Part shown: positions 8,898 to 16,304 of the stretch, in pieces | Position numbering within the stretch: position 1 is the first letter of the stretch | How the letters are laid out: each line of letters starts with the position of its first letter | Assembly (NCBI RefSeq): GCF_000603945.1 | Contig: NZ_AXCW01000024.1 | Coordinates: forward strand, 1-35,708 | Source: Actinotalea ferrariae CF5-4 | GTDB taxonomy: Bacteria > Actinomycetota > Actinomycetes > Actinomycetales > Cellulomonadaceae | Length of the DNA stretch: 35,708 bases | Reading direction: 5' to 3' | The notes under the pieces: generated by a model | What the model was told of the DNA's origin: nothing | What the model saw: only the letters and a program-made list of their open reading frames with translations | Database searches by the model: none | Made by a program: the position numbers and the translations under genes

Positions 8898-8963
8898 CTC
8901 AGCATCCCACCGCGCGGCCCCGGAACGGCTGAGGCGGGCCTGATGACCTCAGCACGGTCTCAG
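8898..8963. promoter_or_regulatory. Candidate response-regulator operator: repeated CTCAG motifs
   Basis: The 92-bp gap between the divergent response-regulator and LolA-like genes carries CTCAG at 8898-8902, 8948-8952 and 8959-8963 and its complement CTGAG at 8929-8933. The copies at 8948 and 8959 are 11 bp apart, one helical turn, as in tandem OmpR-family sites. GCTGAGG (8928-8934) and CCTCAGC (8947-8953) also form an inverted repeat with a 12-bp spacer. The binding role is inferred. Confidence 0.45.
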
Positions 8964-8986
8964 TGCGACCGGGGGAGGCTTCCCAC

Positions 8987-10285
8987 ATGACCCAGAGCAC
9001 CACCCGCACCGACGTCGTCGCCGGTGCCCCCCGTCCCCGGCGGTCGGCGTGGGCCGTCCCCGCCGGCGTCGCGATCGCCGTCGCCGCGGCCTTCGCCACC
9101 CCGCCCCTCCTGGCCAGCGCCGGTGACGACGCGCTGCCCGACATCACGGCCGAGCAGCTCGCCGAGCGCGTCGCCTCGGCCGAGCCCGCCCCGCTGTCCG
9201 GCACCGTCGTGCACACCGCGCGCCTCGGCCTGCCCGAGCTGCCGCTGACCGAGGCGACGGGTGCGGACCCGGTCGCCCTGCTCGGCGGCTCGTCGACCCT
9301 GCGTGTGTGGACGGACGGCGACGAGCGCTCCCGTGTCGCCCTGCTCGGCGCCGCGTCGGAGTACTCGGTCGTCACCGACGGCCCGGAGGCCTGGACCTAC
9401 TCGAGCACGACGGGCGAGGTCGTCCACTACTCCCTCGACGACGCCGGCCGCGCGCGGTACGAGGAGACCGCGGCCGACCTGCGCGCCGGCCTCGTCCCGG
9501 ACGTCGTCGGCTCGCTGCCGACGCCGGAGGAGGCCGCACGGACCGCGCTGGAGCAGGTGGAGGGCTACTCGACCGTCACGCTCGACGCCCAGACCACGGT
9601 GGCGGGCCGGGCGGCCTACCAGCTGGTCGTGACGCCGCGCGACGCCGAGACGCTGGTCGGGCGCGTCGTGGTCGCGGTCGACGCGGAGACGTCGACGCCG
9701 CTGCGGGTGCAGGTCTGGAGCGCGCAGGACGTCCAGGTCCCGGCGCTGGAGGTCGGTTTCACGGACGTGACCTTCGCCCAGCCGGACGACGGCGTGCTGA
9801 CCTTCTCGACGCCGGCCGGTGCGGTCGTCCGCGAGGTCGTGGTGCCGATGCAGGAGCCGAAGGACCCGGGTGCGCTGGCGGAGCTGCTGGCCGCCGAGCC
9901 GCCCGCTCCCGGCGAGCCGGTCGACCCGGCGCTGCTGCCCGAGGGTGTGACGACGTCCGGGACCGGCTGGGAGACCGTGACCGAGGTGTCCGGGGTGGAC
10001 GTGGCCGCCGTGCTGGCCGGTGACCCGGCCGCCCTGACGGCGCTGCCCGAGTCCGAGCGACTCATCGGCTCGGACCGCGCCCAGGACCTCATCTCGGAGT
10101 TCCTGCCGGACGAGGAGCAGGCGAGCGCCTTCGAGCTCGACACCACGACGCTGTACGACAGCCTCACGACCGAGGTGCCGGAGGGCCGGCTGCTCACGTC
10201 GGCGCTGGTCAGCGTGCTCGTGACCACGGACGGACGCGTGCTCTACGGCGCCGTCCCGGCCGACGTCCTGCGCGCGCTCGCCTGA
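8987..10285 (+). CDS. Exported LolA/RseB-like (MucB-type) protein
   Basis: 432-residue protein with a basic N-terminus and one hydrophobic segment (about 22-45, SAWAVPAGVAIAVAAAFATP), so a secreted or membrane-anchored protein; there is no lipobox Cys. The region from about 55 to 290 alternates strands and resembles the LolA/RseB sigma-regulator fold, with segments such as LSGTVVHTARLGLPEL, AYQLVVTPRD and LRVQVWSAQD. The remaining part is unassigned. ATG 8987 is preferred over the in-frame GTG at 8963 because GGGGGAGG lies 8-9 nt upstream. It is the first gene of an apparent operon with the ABC-2 transporter and is divergent from the two-component system. A cell-envelope role, perhaps sensing or binding the transporter's hydrophobic substrate, is inference. 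Confidence 0.75.
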   Translation: MTQSTTRTDVVAGAPRPRRSAWAVPAGVAIAVAAAFATPPLLASAGDDALPDITAEQLAERVASAEPAPLSGTVVHTARLGLPELPLTEATGADPVALLGGSSTLRVWTDGDERSRVALLGAASEYSVVTDGPEAWTYSSTTGEVVHYSLDDAGRARYEETAADLRAGLVPDVVGSLPTPEEAARTALEQVEGYSTVTLDAQTTVAGRAAYQLVVTPRDAETLVGRVVVAVDAETSTPLRVQVWSAQDVQVPALEVGFTDVTFAQPDDGVLTFSTPAGAVVREVVVPMQEPKDPGALAELLAAEPPAPGEPVDPALLPEGVTTSGTGWETVTEVSGVDVAAVLAGDPAALTALPESERLIGSDRAQDLISEFLPDEEQASAFELDTTTLYDSLTTEVPEGRLLTSALVSVLVTTDGRVLYGAVPADVLRALA

Positions 10286-10334
10286 GCCCTCGACCGAGCC
10301 CTCCGACGAGCACCGCCATGCCTCTCGCCACCGG

Positions 10335-10340
10335 TAGCGT
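10335..10340 (+). promoter_or_regulatory. -10-like TAGCGT, 7 nt before GTG 10348
   Basis: TAGCGT (TAnnnT) ends 7 nt before the GTG at 10348, the same geometry as several other starts here. It may drive an internal leaderless transcript of the ABC genes, apart from read-through from the LolA-like gene. No -35 is obvious. Confidence 0.35.
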
Positions 10341-10347
10341 TCCGGCC

Positions 10348-11337
10348 GTGGACCTCCCGGTGTCCGAGGCGCGCTCGGTGCGGACGGCGGACCTCGCCGT
10401 CCGCACCGAGGGGCTGACCAAGCGCTTCCGGTCCGGGCAGGTGGCGGTCGACGGCATCGACGTCGCCGTCCCGCGCGGCGCCGTCTTCGGGTTCCTCGGC
10501 CCGAACGGCTCGGGGAAGACGACGACGATCCGCATGCTGCTCGGGCTCGTCCGGCCCACCTCGGGCCACGCGTGGCTCCTGGACCGGCCCATGCCCGCCT
10601 CGGGGGCGTCGGTGCTGCCGCGCGTCGGGGTGCTCGTCGAGGGCCCGGCCTTCCAGCCGTACCTCAGCGGGCGCCGCAACCTGGCGCGGCTGGACGCGAA
10701 CGACGCGACGGCGGACCCCCGCACGGCGCCCCGGCGCATCGACGAGGCGCTGGAGCGGGTCGGCATGACGGCGGCCGCGGCCAAGCCCTACCGGCAGTAC
10801 TCGCTCGGCATGAAGCAGCGGCTCGGCCTCGCGGCCGCCCTGCTGCGCCCGCGGGAGCTGCTCGTCCTCGACGAGCCGACGAACGGCCTGGACCCGCAGG
10901 GCACGCGCGAGGTGCGCGTCCTCGTCCGCGAGCTCGCCGACGCCGGCACGACGGTCCTGGTCTCCTCCCACCTGCTCAGCGAGATCGAGCAGGTGTGCTC
11001 GCACATCGGGATCATGAGCCGGGGCCGCCTCCTCCTGCAGGGGGAGCGCCACGAGGTGATGGGCTCCGGTACGCCGCACGTCCACGTCACCACGACCCCG
11101 GCCGACGCCCCCCACGCGGGGGCGCTCCTGGAGGGCCTCGGGGTCCGGCACGTCACGGTCGAGCCCGCCACCGTGCACGCCACCGTGCACGGCGTCCTCG
11201 ACGACGTCGAGCCGGCGGTGGTGGCACGCACCCTGGTCGGGGCCGGGGTGGACCTGCTGGGCCTGGAGGTGCGCCGCCAGAGCCTGGAGGAGCTGTTCGT
11301 GAGCCTCACGGGCGAGGGCTTCGATGTCGCCCGCTGA
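10348..11337 (+). CDS. ABC-2 type transporter ATP-binding protein
   Basis: About 329 residues. The ATPase domain carries Walker A GPNGSGKTTT, signature YSLGMKQRLGLA, Walker B LLVLDEPTNGLDP and H-loop LVSSHLLSEIEQ, all intact. The C-terminal 80 residues form the extension usual in drug/antibiotic-type importless ABC-2 ATPases. The start is uncertain: ATG 10318 (339 residues) has no ribosome site, while GTG 10348 sits 7 nt after TAGCGT; I prefer the latter. It is 62 bp after the LolA-like gene and overlaps the permease gene by 14 bp, so the three form one unit. Energises export of an unknown substrate or protects against it. Confidence 0.9.
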   Translation: MDLPVSEARSVRTADLAVRTEGLTKRFRSGQVAVDGIDVAVPRGAVFGFLGPNGSGKTTTIRMLLGLVRPTSGHAWLLDRPMPASGASVLPRVGVLVEGPAFQPYLSGRRNLARLDANDATADPRTAPRRIDEALERVGMTAAAAKPYRQYSLGMKQRLGLAAALLRPRELLVLDEPTNGLDPQGTREVRVLVRELADAGTTVLVSSHLLSEIEQVCSHIGIMSRGRLLLQGERHEVMGSGTPHVHVTTTPADAPHAGALLEGLGVRHVTVEPATVHATVHGVLDDVEPAVVARTLVGAGVDLLGLEVRRQSLEELFVSLTGEGFDVAR

Positions 11338-12244
11338 CCTCGCCCCGGTCCCCGCACCGGCCTCGACCTCCTCGGCGCTGCACGGTCCCGCGGACGTCCC
11401 GGCCGACGAGTGGGAGCCGCGGCGCGGCGCCGTCGGGCGCATGCTGCGCAGCGAGATGGCGCTGGTCTTCGGCCGGCGGCGCAACGTGGCGCTCCTGTCC
11501 GGCCTCGCCGCCGTCCCGCTGCTCCTGGGCCTGGTGCTCTTCGTCGCGCAGGACACGGCGCTGGCCGGTCAGGGACCGGGGTTCGTCGGGCGCGTCACGG
11601 GCAACGGGCTGTTCCTCGTCGTCGCGTCGCTCTTCCTGTGCCTGCCCTTCCTGCTGCCCCTCACCATCGGCATCGCCACCGGTGACGCCATCGCGGGGGA
11701 GGCGGCGGGCGGGACGCTGCGCTACCTGCTCTCGCTGCCCGTCCGGCGCACGCGGCTGCTCCTGGTGAAGGCGCTCGCGACCCTGGCGTTCGTCGCCGCC
11801 GCGGTCCTGGCGATCGCCGTCGTCGCCCTCGCCGCCGGTGCCCTGCTGTTCGGCCTGTCGGACCTCACGCTGCTGTCGGGGGCGACGATCCCCGTGGGGG
11901 AGGGCGTGCTGCGCATGGCGGGCGTCGTCGGGTACGTCGCCCTCTCGCTGACGGGTCTCGTCGCCGTCGGGCTCTTCTACTCGACCCTCACCGAGGTGCC
12001 GGTGGGCGCCATGGCGGGCACCGTCGTCACGGCCGTGGTGTCGGCCGTCCTCGACACGCTCCCGCAGCTGGCGGTGATCCACCCGGCGCTGCTGACGCAC
12101 CACTGGCTCGACTTCGCCGAGTTCCTCCGGCTCGAGGTCGACCCCGCCGTGCTCGGCCAGGGGCTCGCGGTGCAGGCCGCGTGGGTCGCCGTCTTCGGCT
12201 CCCTCGCCTGGAGCCGGTTCACCACCGCCGACGTCACGTCCTGA
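11324..12244 (+). CDS. ABC-2 type transporter permease
   Basis: 306-residue integral membrane protein. After a 45-residue Ala/Pro-rich cytoplasmic start, hydrophobic segments recur (for example VALLSGLAAVPLLLGLVLF, GLFLVVASLFLCLPFLLPL, LATLAFVAAAVLAIAVVAL), about six helices, with the loop AGEAAGGTLRYLLSLPVRR typical of ABC-2 permeases. The ATG at 11324 lies inside the end of the ATPase gene, a 14-bp overlap that indicates coupled translation. A strong hairpin at 12303-12338 follows the gene. Confidence 0.88.
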   Translation: MSPADLAPVPAPASTSSALHGPADVPADEWEPRRGAVGRMLRSEMALVFGRRRNVALLSGLAAVPLLLGLVLFVAQDTALAGQGPGFVGRVTGNGLFLVVASLFLCLPFLLPLTIGIATGDAIAGEAAGGTLRYLLSLPVRRTRLLLVKALATLAFVAAAVLAIAVVALAAGALLFGLSDLTLLSGATIPVGEGVLRMAGVVGYVALSLTGLVAVGLFYSTLTEVPVGAMAGTVVTAVVSAVLDTLPQLAVIHPALLTHHWLDFAEFLRLEVDPAVLGQGLAVQAAWVAVFGSLAWSRFTTADVTS

Positions 12245-12302
12245 GCACGGGGGCCGCGCCGGCCGAGTTCCCCGGCGCGCGCAGCCCAGGACGTGATCCC
12301 CA

Positions 12303-12338
12303 CCCGCCCCGACAGCGGTCGACCGCCGTCGGGGCGGG
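12303..12338. terminator. Bidirectional hairpin terminator
   Basis: A 36-bp inverted repeat centred on gtcgac, all pairs complementary except one A/C mismatch (12314/12327). It lies between the convergent ABC permease (ends 12244) and antiporter (ends 12381) and can serve both strands. There is no T-tract. Confidence 0.75.
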
Positions 12339-12380
12339 ACGGGGCCGGGCGCCCCAGCGACCGCGGCCGCCGGCGGGCGG

Positions 12381-13691
12381 TCATGCCCGGGTGCCGGCGA
12401 CCTCCGGGTCCTCGCTGCTCGAGCCCGGCTTGCCCGCGAGGCGACGCCGGGTACCGTCCAGCCACGCCATGGCGGGCGTCGCGGCGACGCCGTGCAGCAC
12501 GACCGACGCGACCACGACCAGGCCGACCACGGCCCAGAGGCGCTCGGCGTCCATCGTGAAGTCGCCCTCGTGCAGCGCGTAGGCGACGTAGTAGAGCGAG
12601 CCGACCCCCCGCACCCCGAAGAACGCGACGACGGCGCGCTCCCGGGGCCCGGTGCTGCTGCCCGTCAGCCCGATCCAGCCGGCGACGGGACGGACGACCA
12701 GCAGGAACAGGGCGGCGACGCCGACCTCCACCCAGCCGAGGGGGGCGAGCAGCCCGCGGGCGACCGCGCCGCCGAGCAGCACGAGGACCGCCACGGTGAG
12801 CAGCCGTTCGATCTGCTCGACGAAGCTGTGCATGACCTCGTGGTGGGGGTGCCCGCGCTCGGTGCTGCGGAGGGTCGCCGCGGCGACGAAGACGGCGACG
12901 AAGCCGTAGCCCTCCGCGAGCTCCGTGGCGCCGTAGGCGAGGAACACGGCGGCCAGCGCGACGAAGCCCTGGAGGTTCTCGGTCAGGCGCTTCGCCGCCG
13001 GCACGCCGGAGAAGAAGAGGCGACCCAGCAGCCACCCCACGGCCAGCCCGCCGAGCACGCCCAGGGTGAGGCGCCACAGGACGTCGAGGAGCACCCACTC
13101 GACGAGCCAGCCCCCCGGGGCGACGCCGGCCAGACTGATTGCGATGGCCGCATAGGTGAAGGGGAAGGCGAGCCCGTCGTTGAGGCCGGCCTCGGAGGTC
13201 AGCGCGAACCGCGCCTGGTCGTCCTCGGCGCCCTCGTCCACGAGCGGCCGGTTGACCTGGACGTCCGTCGCCAGGACCGGGTCCGTGGGCGCGAGGACGG
13301 CGGCGAGCAGCACGGCCCCTGCGGCGCCGAGGCCCAGGGCCCACCACCCGAGGAGGCCCGCCGCCAGCATCGTCAGCGGCATCGTGATGGCCAGCAGCCG
13401 CCAGGTGGTGCCCCACGTCCGGAAGGAGAACGGGCGGTTCAGCGCGAGACCGGCGCCCATGAGGGAGACGATCACGCAGATCTCGGTCAGGTGGACCGCG
13501 ACGCTCTCGTAGCGGACGGGGTCGGGGTCCGGCAGCTGCGGCAGGAGGGCGAAGGCGGTCGCGCCGGCCCCGAGGAACACGATCGGCCAGGACACCGGTG
13601 CTCTGCGCAGCGCCCAGGGCAGCACCGCGGCGGCCAGGGTGGCGAGCCCGATCGCGGCGTAGACGACTCCGGAGCTCTCGAACTCGATCAC
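12381..13691 (-). CDS. Cation:proton antiporter, CPA1 (NhaP) family
   Basis: 436-residue polytopic membrane protein with about twelve hydrophobic segments. The ion-binding region reads LAPTDPVLATDV and, further on, SEAGLNDGLAFPF, the Asn-Asp pair expected for electroneutral CPA1 Na+(K+)/H+ antiporters; a late FFGVRGVGSLYYVAYA motif also fits the family. It probably exports Na+ or K+ for protons in pH/salt homeostasis. The start is GTG at 13691; TACCGT lies exactly 6 nt upstream and there is no Shine-Dalgarno (leaderless pattern). The short hydrophilic C-terminus carries no RCK/TrkA domain. It is divergent from the glyoxalase-deaminase gene across the 19-bp repeat block. Confidence 0.92.
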   Translation of the reverse strand: MIEFESSGVVYAAIGLATLAAAVLPWALRRAPVSWPIVFLGAGATAFALLPQLPDPDPVRYESVAVHLTEICVIVSLMGAGLALNRPFSFRTWGTTWRLLAITMPLTMLAAGLLGWWALGLGAAGAVLLAAVLAPTDPVLATDVQVNRPLVDEGAEDDQARFALTSEAGLNDGLAFPFTYAAIAISLAGVAPGGWLVEWVLLDVLWRLTLGVLGGLAVGWLLGRLFFSGVPAAKRLTENLQGFVALAAVFLAYGATELAEGYGFVAVFVAAATLRSTERGHPHHEVMHSFVEQIERLLTVAVLVLLGGAVARGLLAPLGWVEVGVAALFLLVVRPVAGWIGLTGSSTGPRERAVVAFFGVRGVGSLYYVAYALHEGDFTMDAERLWAVVGLVVVASVVLHGVAATPAMAWLDGTRRRLAGKPGSSSEDPEVAGTRA

Positions 13692-13697
13692 TGCGTC

Positions 13698-13703
13698 ACG
13701 GTA
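13698..13703 (-). promoter_or_regulatory. -10 hexamer TACCGT of the antiporter gene
   Basis: TACCGT on the minus strand ends 6 nt before the GTG start at 13691. A -35 would fall near 13721-13726, where the tandem repeats begin. Confidence 0.5.
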
Positions 13704-13725
13704 GGTGTCGTCGGCCGTACCCGCC

Positions 13726-13808
13726 CACCGAGCATCTCAGCGGGCACCGAGCATCTCAGCGGGCACCGAGCATCTCAGCGGGCACCGAGCATCTCAGCGG
13801 GCACCGAG
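13726..13808. repeat. 19-bp tandem repeat, four full copies plus seven bases
   Basis: The unit caccgagcatctcagcggg occurs identically at 13726, 13745, 13764 and 13783, followed by the first seven bases again (13802-13808). Each unit contains the small dyad GAGcatCTC. The block fills the space between the predicted -35 regions of two divergent genes. It could be a multi-copy operator or a slippage array; no spacers exist, so it is not CRISPR. Confidence 0.95.
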
Positions 13809-13834
13809 TCGTGCGCCGTGCCGGTCGGCGGGCC

Positions 13835-13840
13835 TACCGT
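13835..13840 (+). promoter_or_regulatory. -10 hexamer TACCGT of the glyoxalase-deaminase gene
   Basis: TACCGT lies 7 nt before ATG 13848, mirroring the antiporter promoter on the other strand. A 17-bp spacer would put a -35 near 13812-13817, just beyond the last repeat unit. Confidence 0.5.
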
Positions 13841-13847
13841 GCGGGAC

Positions 13848-14753
13848 ATGACCCCGCACGTGCGCCAGCTCCGTGTCGTCCTCAACACCGACGACCTCCC
13901 CGCCGCGCTCGCCTTCTACCGCGACGCCCTCGGGCTGGCGGAGCGGGAGGCGTTCTCCGGCCCGGACGACGCCCGGGTGGTCATCCTCGACGCCGGTCGA
14001 GCGACCCTCGAGCTGGCGAACCCGGCGCAGTCGGCGTTCATCGCCGACGTCGAGACCGGCGGCACCCCCAGCACGCCGGTCCGGCTGGCCTTCGAGGTGG
14101 CCGACACGCCGACGGTGACCGTCGCCCTCACCGACGCCTCCGCGCCCCTCCTGGCCGCCCCGGTCCGGACGCCGTGGGAGTCCCTCAACGCCCGGGTGAC
14201 GGACCCCGAGGGGCTGCACGTCACGGTCTTCCAGGAGCTCGCCGGAAGCCCGCCCGCGGACCTGGTCGGCACGGAGGTCGCGGGGCTGGGCGAGGAGGCC
14301 CTGCTCGCCCGCGCGGTGCAGATGGCCCAGGCCAACGCGGCCTCGGGCGCCGAGCCCTTCGGGGCGATCGCGGTGCACGACGGCGTCGTCGTCGGTGTGG
14401 GCGTCAACACGCGGGACGTCGCGGTGGACCCCACGGCGCACGCGGAGGTCGAGGCGATCCGGGACGCGGCACGCCGTCTGGGCCGCTCGGACCTCACGGG
14501 GGTCACCGTCTACTCCAGCTGCGAGCCGTGCCCCGTCTGCCGGACGGTCGCCGCCGTGGCGCGCGTCGAGGAGGTGGTCTACGCGGCGGACGCCGCCCTG
14601 GTCCCCGCAGCCGTCAGCGACCTCCCGGCGGACCTGTGCCGCGCGGTCGCCCAGTACCGGCCCGAGATGGTCCGTCCGGGCCTGACCGGACTGACACGGG
14701 AGCAGCTCGCGGCGCCGTTCACGACCTTCCTCGAGCGCGGCGCGAGCGGCTGA
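13848..14753 (+). CDS. Fusion of a glyoxalase/VOC domain with a cytidine/guanine deaminase-like domain
   Basis: 301 residues in two domains. Residues 1-132 form a glyoxalase/bleomycin-resistance (VOC) domain: RVVLNTDDLPAALAFYRDALG opens it and ARVTDPEGLHVTVFQ closes it. Residues 150-290 form a CMP/dCMP-type zinc deaminase: Zn ligand His198 and proton-shuttle Glu200 in TAHAEVEAIRDA, and Zn ligands Cys228 and Cys231 in EPCPVC, preceded by AEPFGAIAVHDG, which resembles nucleoside/guanine deaminases. All deaminase catalytic residues are present. ATG 13848 starts the VOC domain directly; upstream in-frame sequence is repeat and antiporter antisense. VOC proteins sequester drugs or isomerise small substrates; how that would serve a deaminase is unclear. 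The fusion is read directly from a single open frame. Confidence 0.85.
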   Translation: MTPHVRQLRVVLNTDDLPAALAFYRDALGLAEREAFSGPDDARVVILDAGRATLELANPAQSAFIADVETGGTPSTPVRLAFEVADTPTVTVALTDASAPLLAAPVRTPWESLNARVTDPEGLHVTVFQELAGSPPADLVGTEVAGLGEEALLARAVQMAQANAASGAEPFGAIAVHDGVVVGVGVNTRDVAVDPTAHAEVEAIRDAARRLGRSDLTGVTVYSSCEPCPVCRTVAAVARVEEVVYAADAALVPAAVSDLPADLCRAVAQYRPEMVRPGLTGLTREQLAAPFTTFLERGASG

Positions 14754-14820
14754 GCCGACCTGCGCTCGAAGCCGGGGTCGGACCCTCTCGTCCACCCATC
14801 GAGACCGGTTCGTCCCGCTT

Positions 14821-14856
14821 CGTGACCCGACCGGCGGCCCACGTGCGGGGGTCACG
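14821..14856. promoter_or_regulatory. Inverted repeat CGTGACCC / GGGTCACG upstream of fdhA
   Basis: Perfect 8-bp arms at 14821-14828 and 14849-14856, 20 bp apart, lie about 115 bp before the fdhA start. It could be an operator for a dimeric regulator or a hairpin. The rest of the 217-bp gap shows nothing else clear. Confidence 0.4.
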
Positions 14857-14970
14857 ATCCGATCACGGACGGTGCCCCGTTCCGGTCGCATCCGGGTGGC
14901 GGCGGGTCGAGGGTGGGAGGACCGGGCCGTCCAGCAGGGGTCGGTCCATGACGGTCAAGGAGGATCGTCC

Positions 14971-16191
14971 GTGTCAGGAAACCGCGCTATCGCGTACAAG
15001 GGTCCGGGCAAGGTCGAGGTCATCGACGTCGACTACCCGACCTTCGAGCTCCAGGACGGGCCCGGCGTCAACCCCGCCAACGTCGGCCGCAAGGTGAACC
15101 ACGGCGTCATCCTCAAGACGGTGGCGACGAACATCTGCGGCTCGGACCAGCACATGGTCCGCGGTCGGACGACCGCGCCCACCGACCTCGTGCTCGGCCA
15201 CGAGATCACCGGCGAGGTGGTCGAGGTCGGCTCGGACGTCGAGTTCATCAAGGTCGGCGACCTCGTCTCGGTGCCGTTCAACATCGCCTGCGGCCGCTGC
15301 CGCAACTGCAAGGAGCGCAAGACCGGCATCTGCCTCAACGTGAACCCCGACCGTCCGGGCAGCGCCTACGGCTACGTGGACATGGGTGGCTGGGTCGGCG
15401 GGCAGGCCGAGTACGTGCTCGTGCCCTACGCCGACTGGAACCTGCTGAAGTTCCCGGACAAGGACCGGGCGATGGAGAAGATCCTCGACCTCGCCATGCT
15501 CTCGGACATCTTCCCGACGGGCTTCCACGGTGCGGTCACGGCCGGCGTCGGGGTCGGCGCGACGGTCTACGTGGCCGGTGCGGGACCGGTCGGCCTCGCC
15601 GCTGCCACGGGCGCACAGCTGCTGGGCGCCGCCGTCGTGATCGTGGGCGACCTCAACGAGGACCGGCTCGCCCAGGCCCGCAGCTTCGGCTGCGAGACCA
15701 TCGACGTGTCCAAGGGCGACCCGGGGGAGCAGATCGCGGAGATCCTCGGGGTGCCCGAGGTGGACTGCGGCGTCGACGCGGTCGGCTTCGAGGCCCGCGG
15801 CCACGGCCAGGACGCGAGCCACGAGGCGCCGGCGACGGTGCTCAACTCGCTCATGGACATCACCAAGGCCGGTGGGGCGCTCGGCATCCCCGGCCTGTAC
15901 GTGACGGGTGACCCCGGTGGCATCGACGAGGCCGCCCAGAAGGGCTCGCTGTCGCTCAGCCTGGGCACCGGCTGGGCCAAGTCGCTGTCCTTCACCACGG
16001 GCCAGTGCCCCGTGATGAAGTACAACCGCGACCTGATGATGGCGATCCTGCACGACCGGGTGAGCATCGCGAAGAACGTCAAGGCCACCCCGATCACGCT
16101 CGACAAGGCCCCCGAGGGCTACGCCGAGTTCGACGCGGGCGCGGCGAAGAAGTACGTGCTCGACCCGAACGGGTACCTCGGCGCCGCCTGA
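14971..16191 (+). CDS. fdhA: Formaldehyde dehydrogenase, glutathione-independent
   Basis: 406-residue zinc-dependent medium-chain dehydrogenase, close in length and order to Pseudomonas putida FdhA (about 400), which oxidises formaldehyde to formate with NAD+ without a thiol cofactor. Catalytic zinc site: NICGSDQHMV and GHEITGEV. Structural zinc site: four Cys in CGRCRNCKERKTGIC. NAD site: VYVAGAGPVGLAAATG with Asp after the second strand (VGDLN). The insertion GYVDMGGWVGGQAEYVLVPY is typical of this subfamily and separates it from ordinary alcohol dehydrogenases. Start: GTG 14971, with a perfect AAGGAGG at 14957-14963, 7 nt upstream. A strong terminator follows at 16211-16244. Neighbouring FdhF-like and FdhD genes suggest onward oxidation of formate. 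Confidence 0.95.
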   Translation: MSGNRAIAYKGPGKVEVIDVDYPTFELQDGPGVNPANVGRKVNHGVILKTVATNICGSDQHMVRGRTTAPTDLVLGHEITGEVVEVGSDVEFIKVGDLVSVPFNIACGRCRNCKERKTGICLNVNPDRPGSAYGYVDMGGWVGGQAEYVLVPYADWNLLKFPDKDRAMEKILDLAMLSDIFPTGFHGAVTAGVGVGATVYVAGAGPVGLAAATGAQLLGAAVVIVGDLNEDRLAQARSFGCETIDVSKGDPGEQIAEILGVPEVDCGVDAVGFEARGHGQDASHEAPATVLNSLMDITKAGGALGIPGLYVTGDPGGIDEAAQKGSLSLSLGTGWAKSLSFTTGQCPVMKYNRDLMMAILHDRVSIAKNVKATPITLDKAPEGYAEFDAGAAKKYVLDPNGYLGAA

Positions 16192-16210
16192 GGTCCCAGC
16201 GCAGCGGGAG

Positions 16211-16244
16211 CAGCGAGCCCGGACCGGCAGGTCCGGGCTCGCTG
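16211..16244 (+). terminator. Terminator hairpin after fdhA
   Basis: Perfect 15-bp stem with GGCA loop (arms 16211-16225 and 16230-16244), 20 bp after the fdhA stop, followed by TCGTCG. It could also stop the converging FdhF-like transcript. Confidence 0.85.
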
Positions 16245-16273
16245 TCGTCGGGGCTCGCTGTCGTCCGGGCTCA
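16235..16273 (+). repeat. 16-bp direct repeat of the terminator's 3' arm
   Basis: gggctcgctgtcgtc occurs at 16235-16249 and 16251-16265 and begins again at 16267. It looks like a small duplication of the descending arm and tail of the fdhA terminator. Confidence 0.7.
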
Positions 16274-16304
16274 CGGTCCTCGGCGGGCGGCTCGCCGTCG
16301 CCGG

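Noticed and set aside
8963-8986. Earlier GTG start for the LolA-like protein
   Set aside because: It would place the good GGGGGAGG ribosome site inside the coding region; ATG 8987 has proper spacing.
12303-12338. Near-perfect palindrome as attachment site or origin element
   Set aside because: Its position between two converging genes and its hairpin form are fully explained by a bidirectional terminator.
13726-13808. CRISPR array
   Set aside because: Units are adjacent with no spacers, are only 19 bp and no cas genes are nearby.
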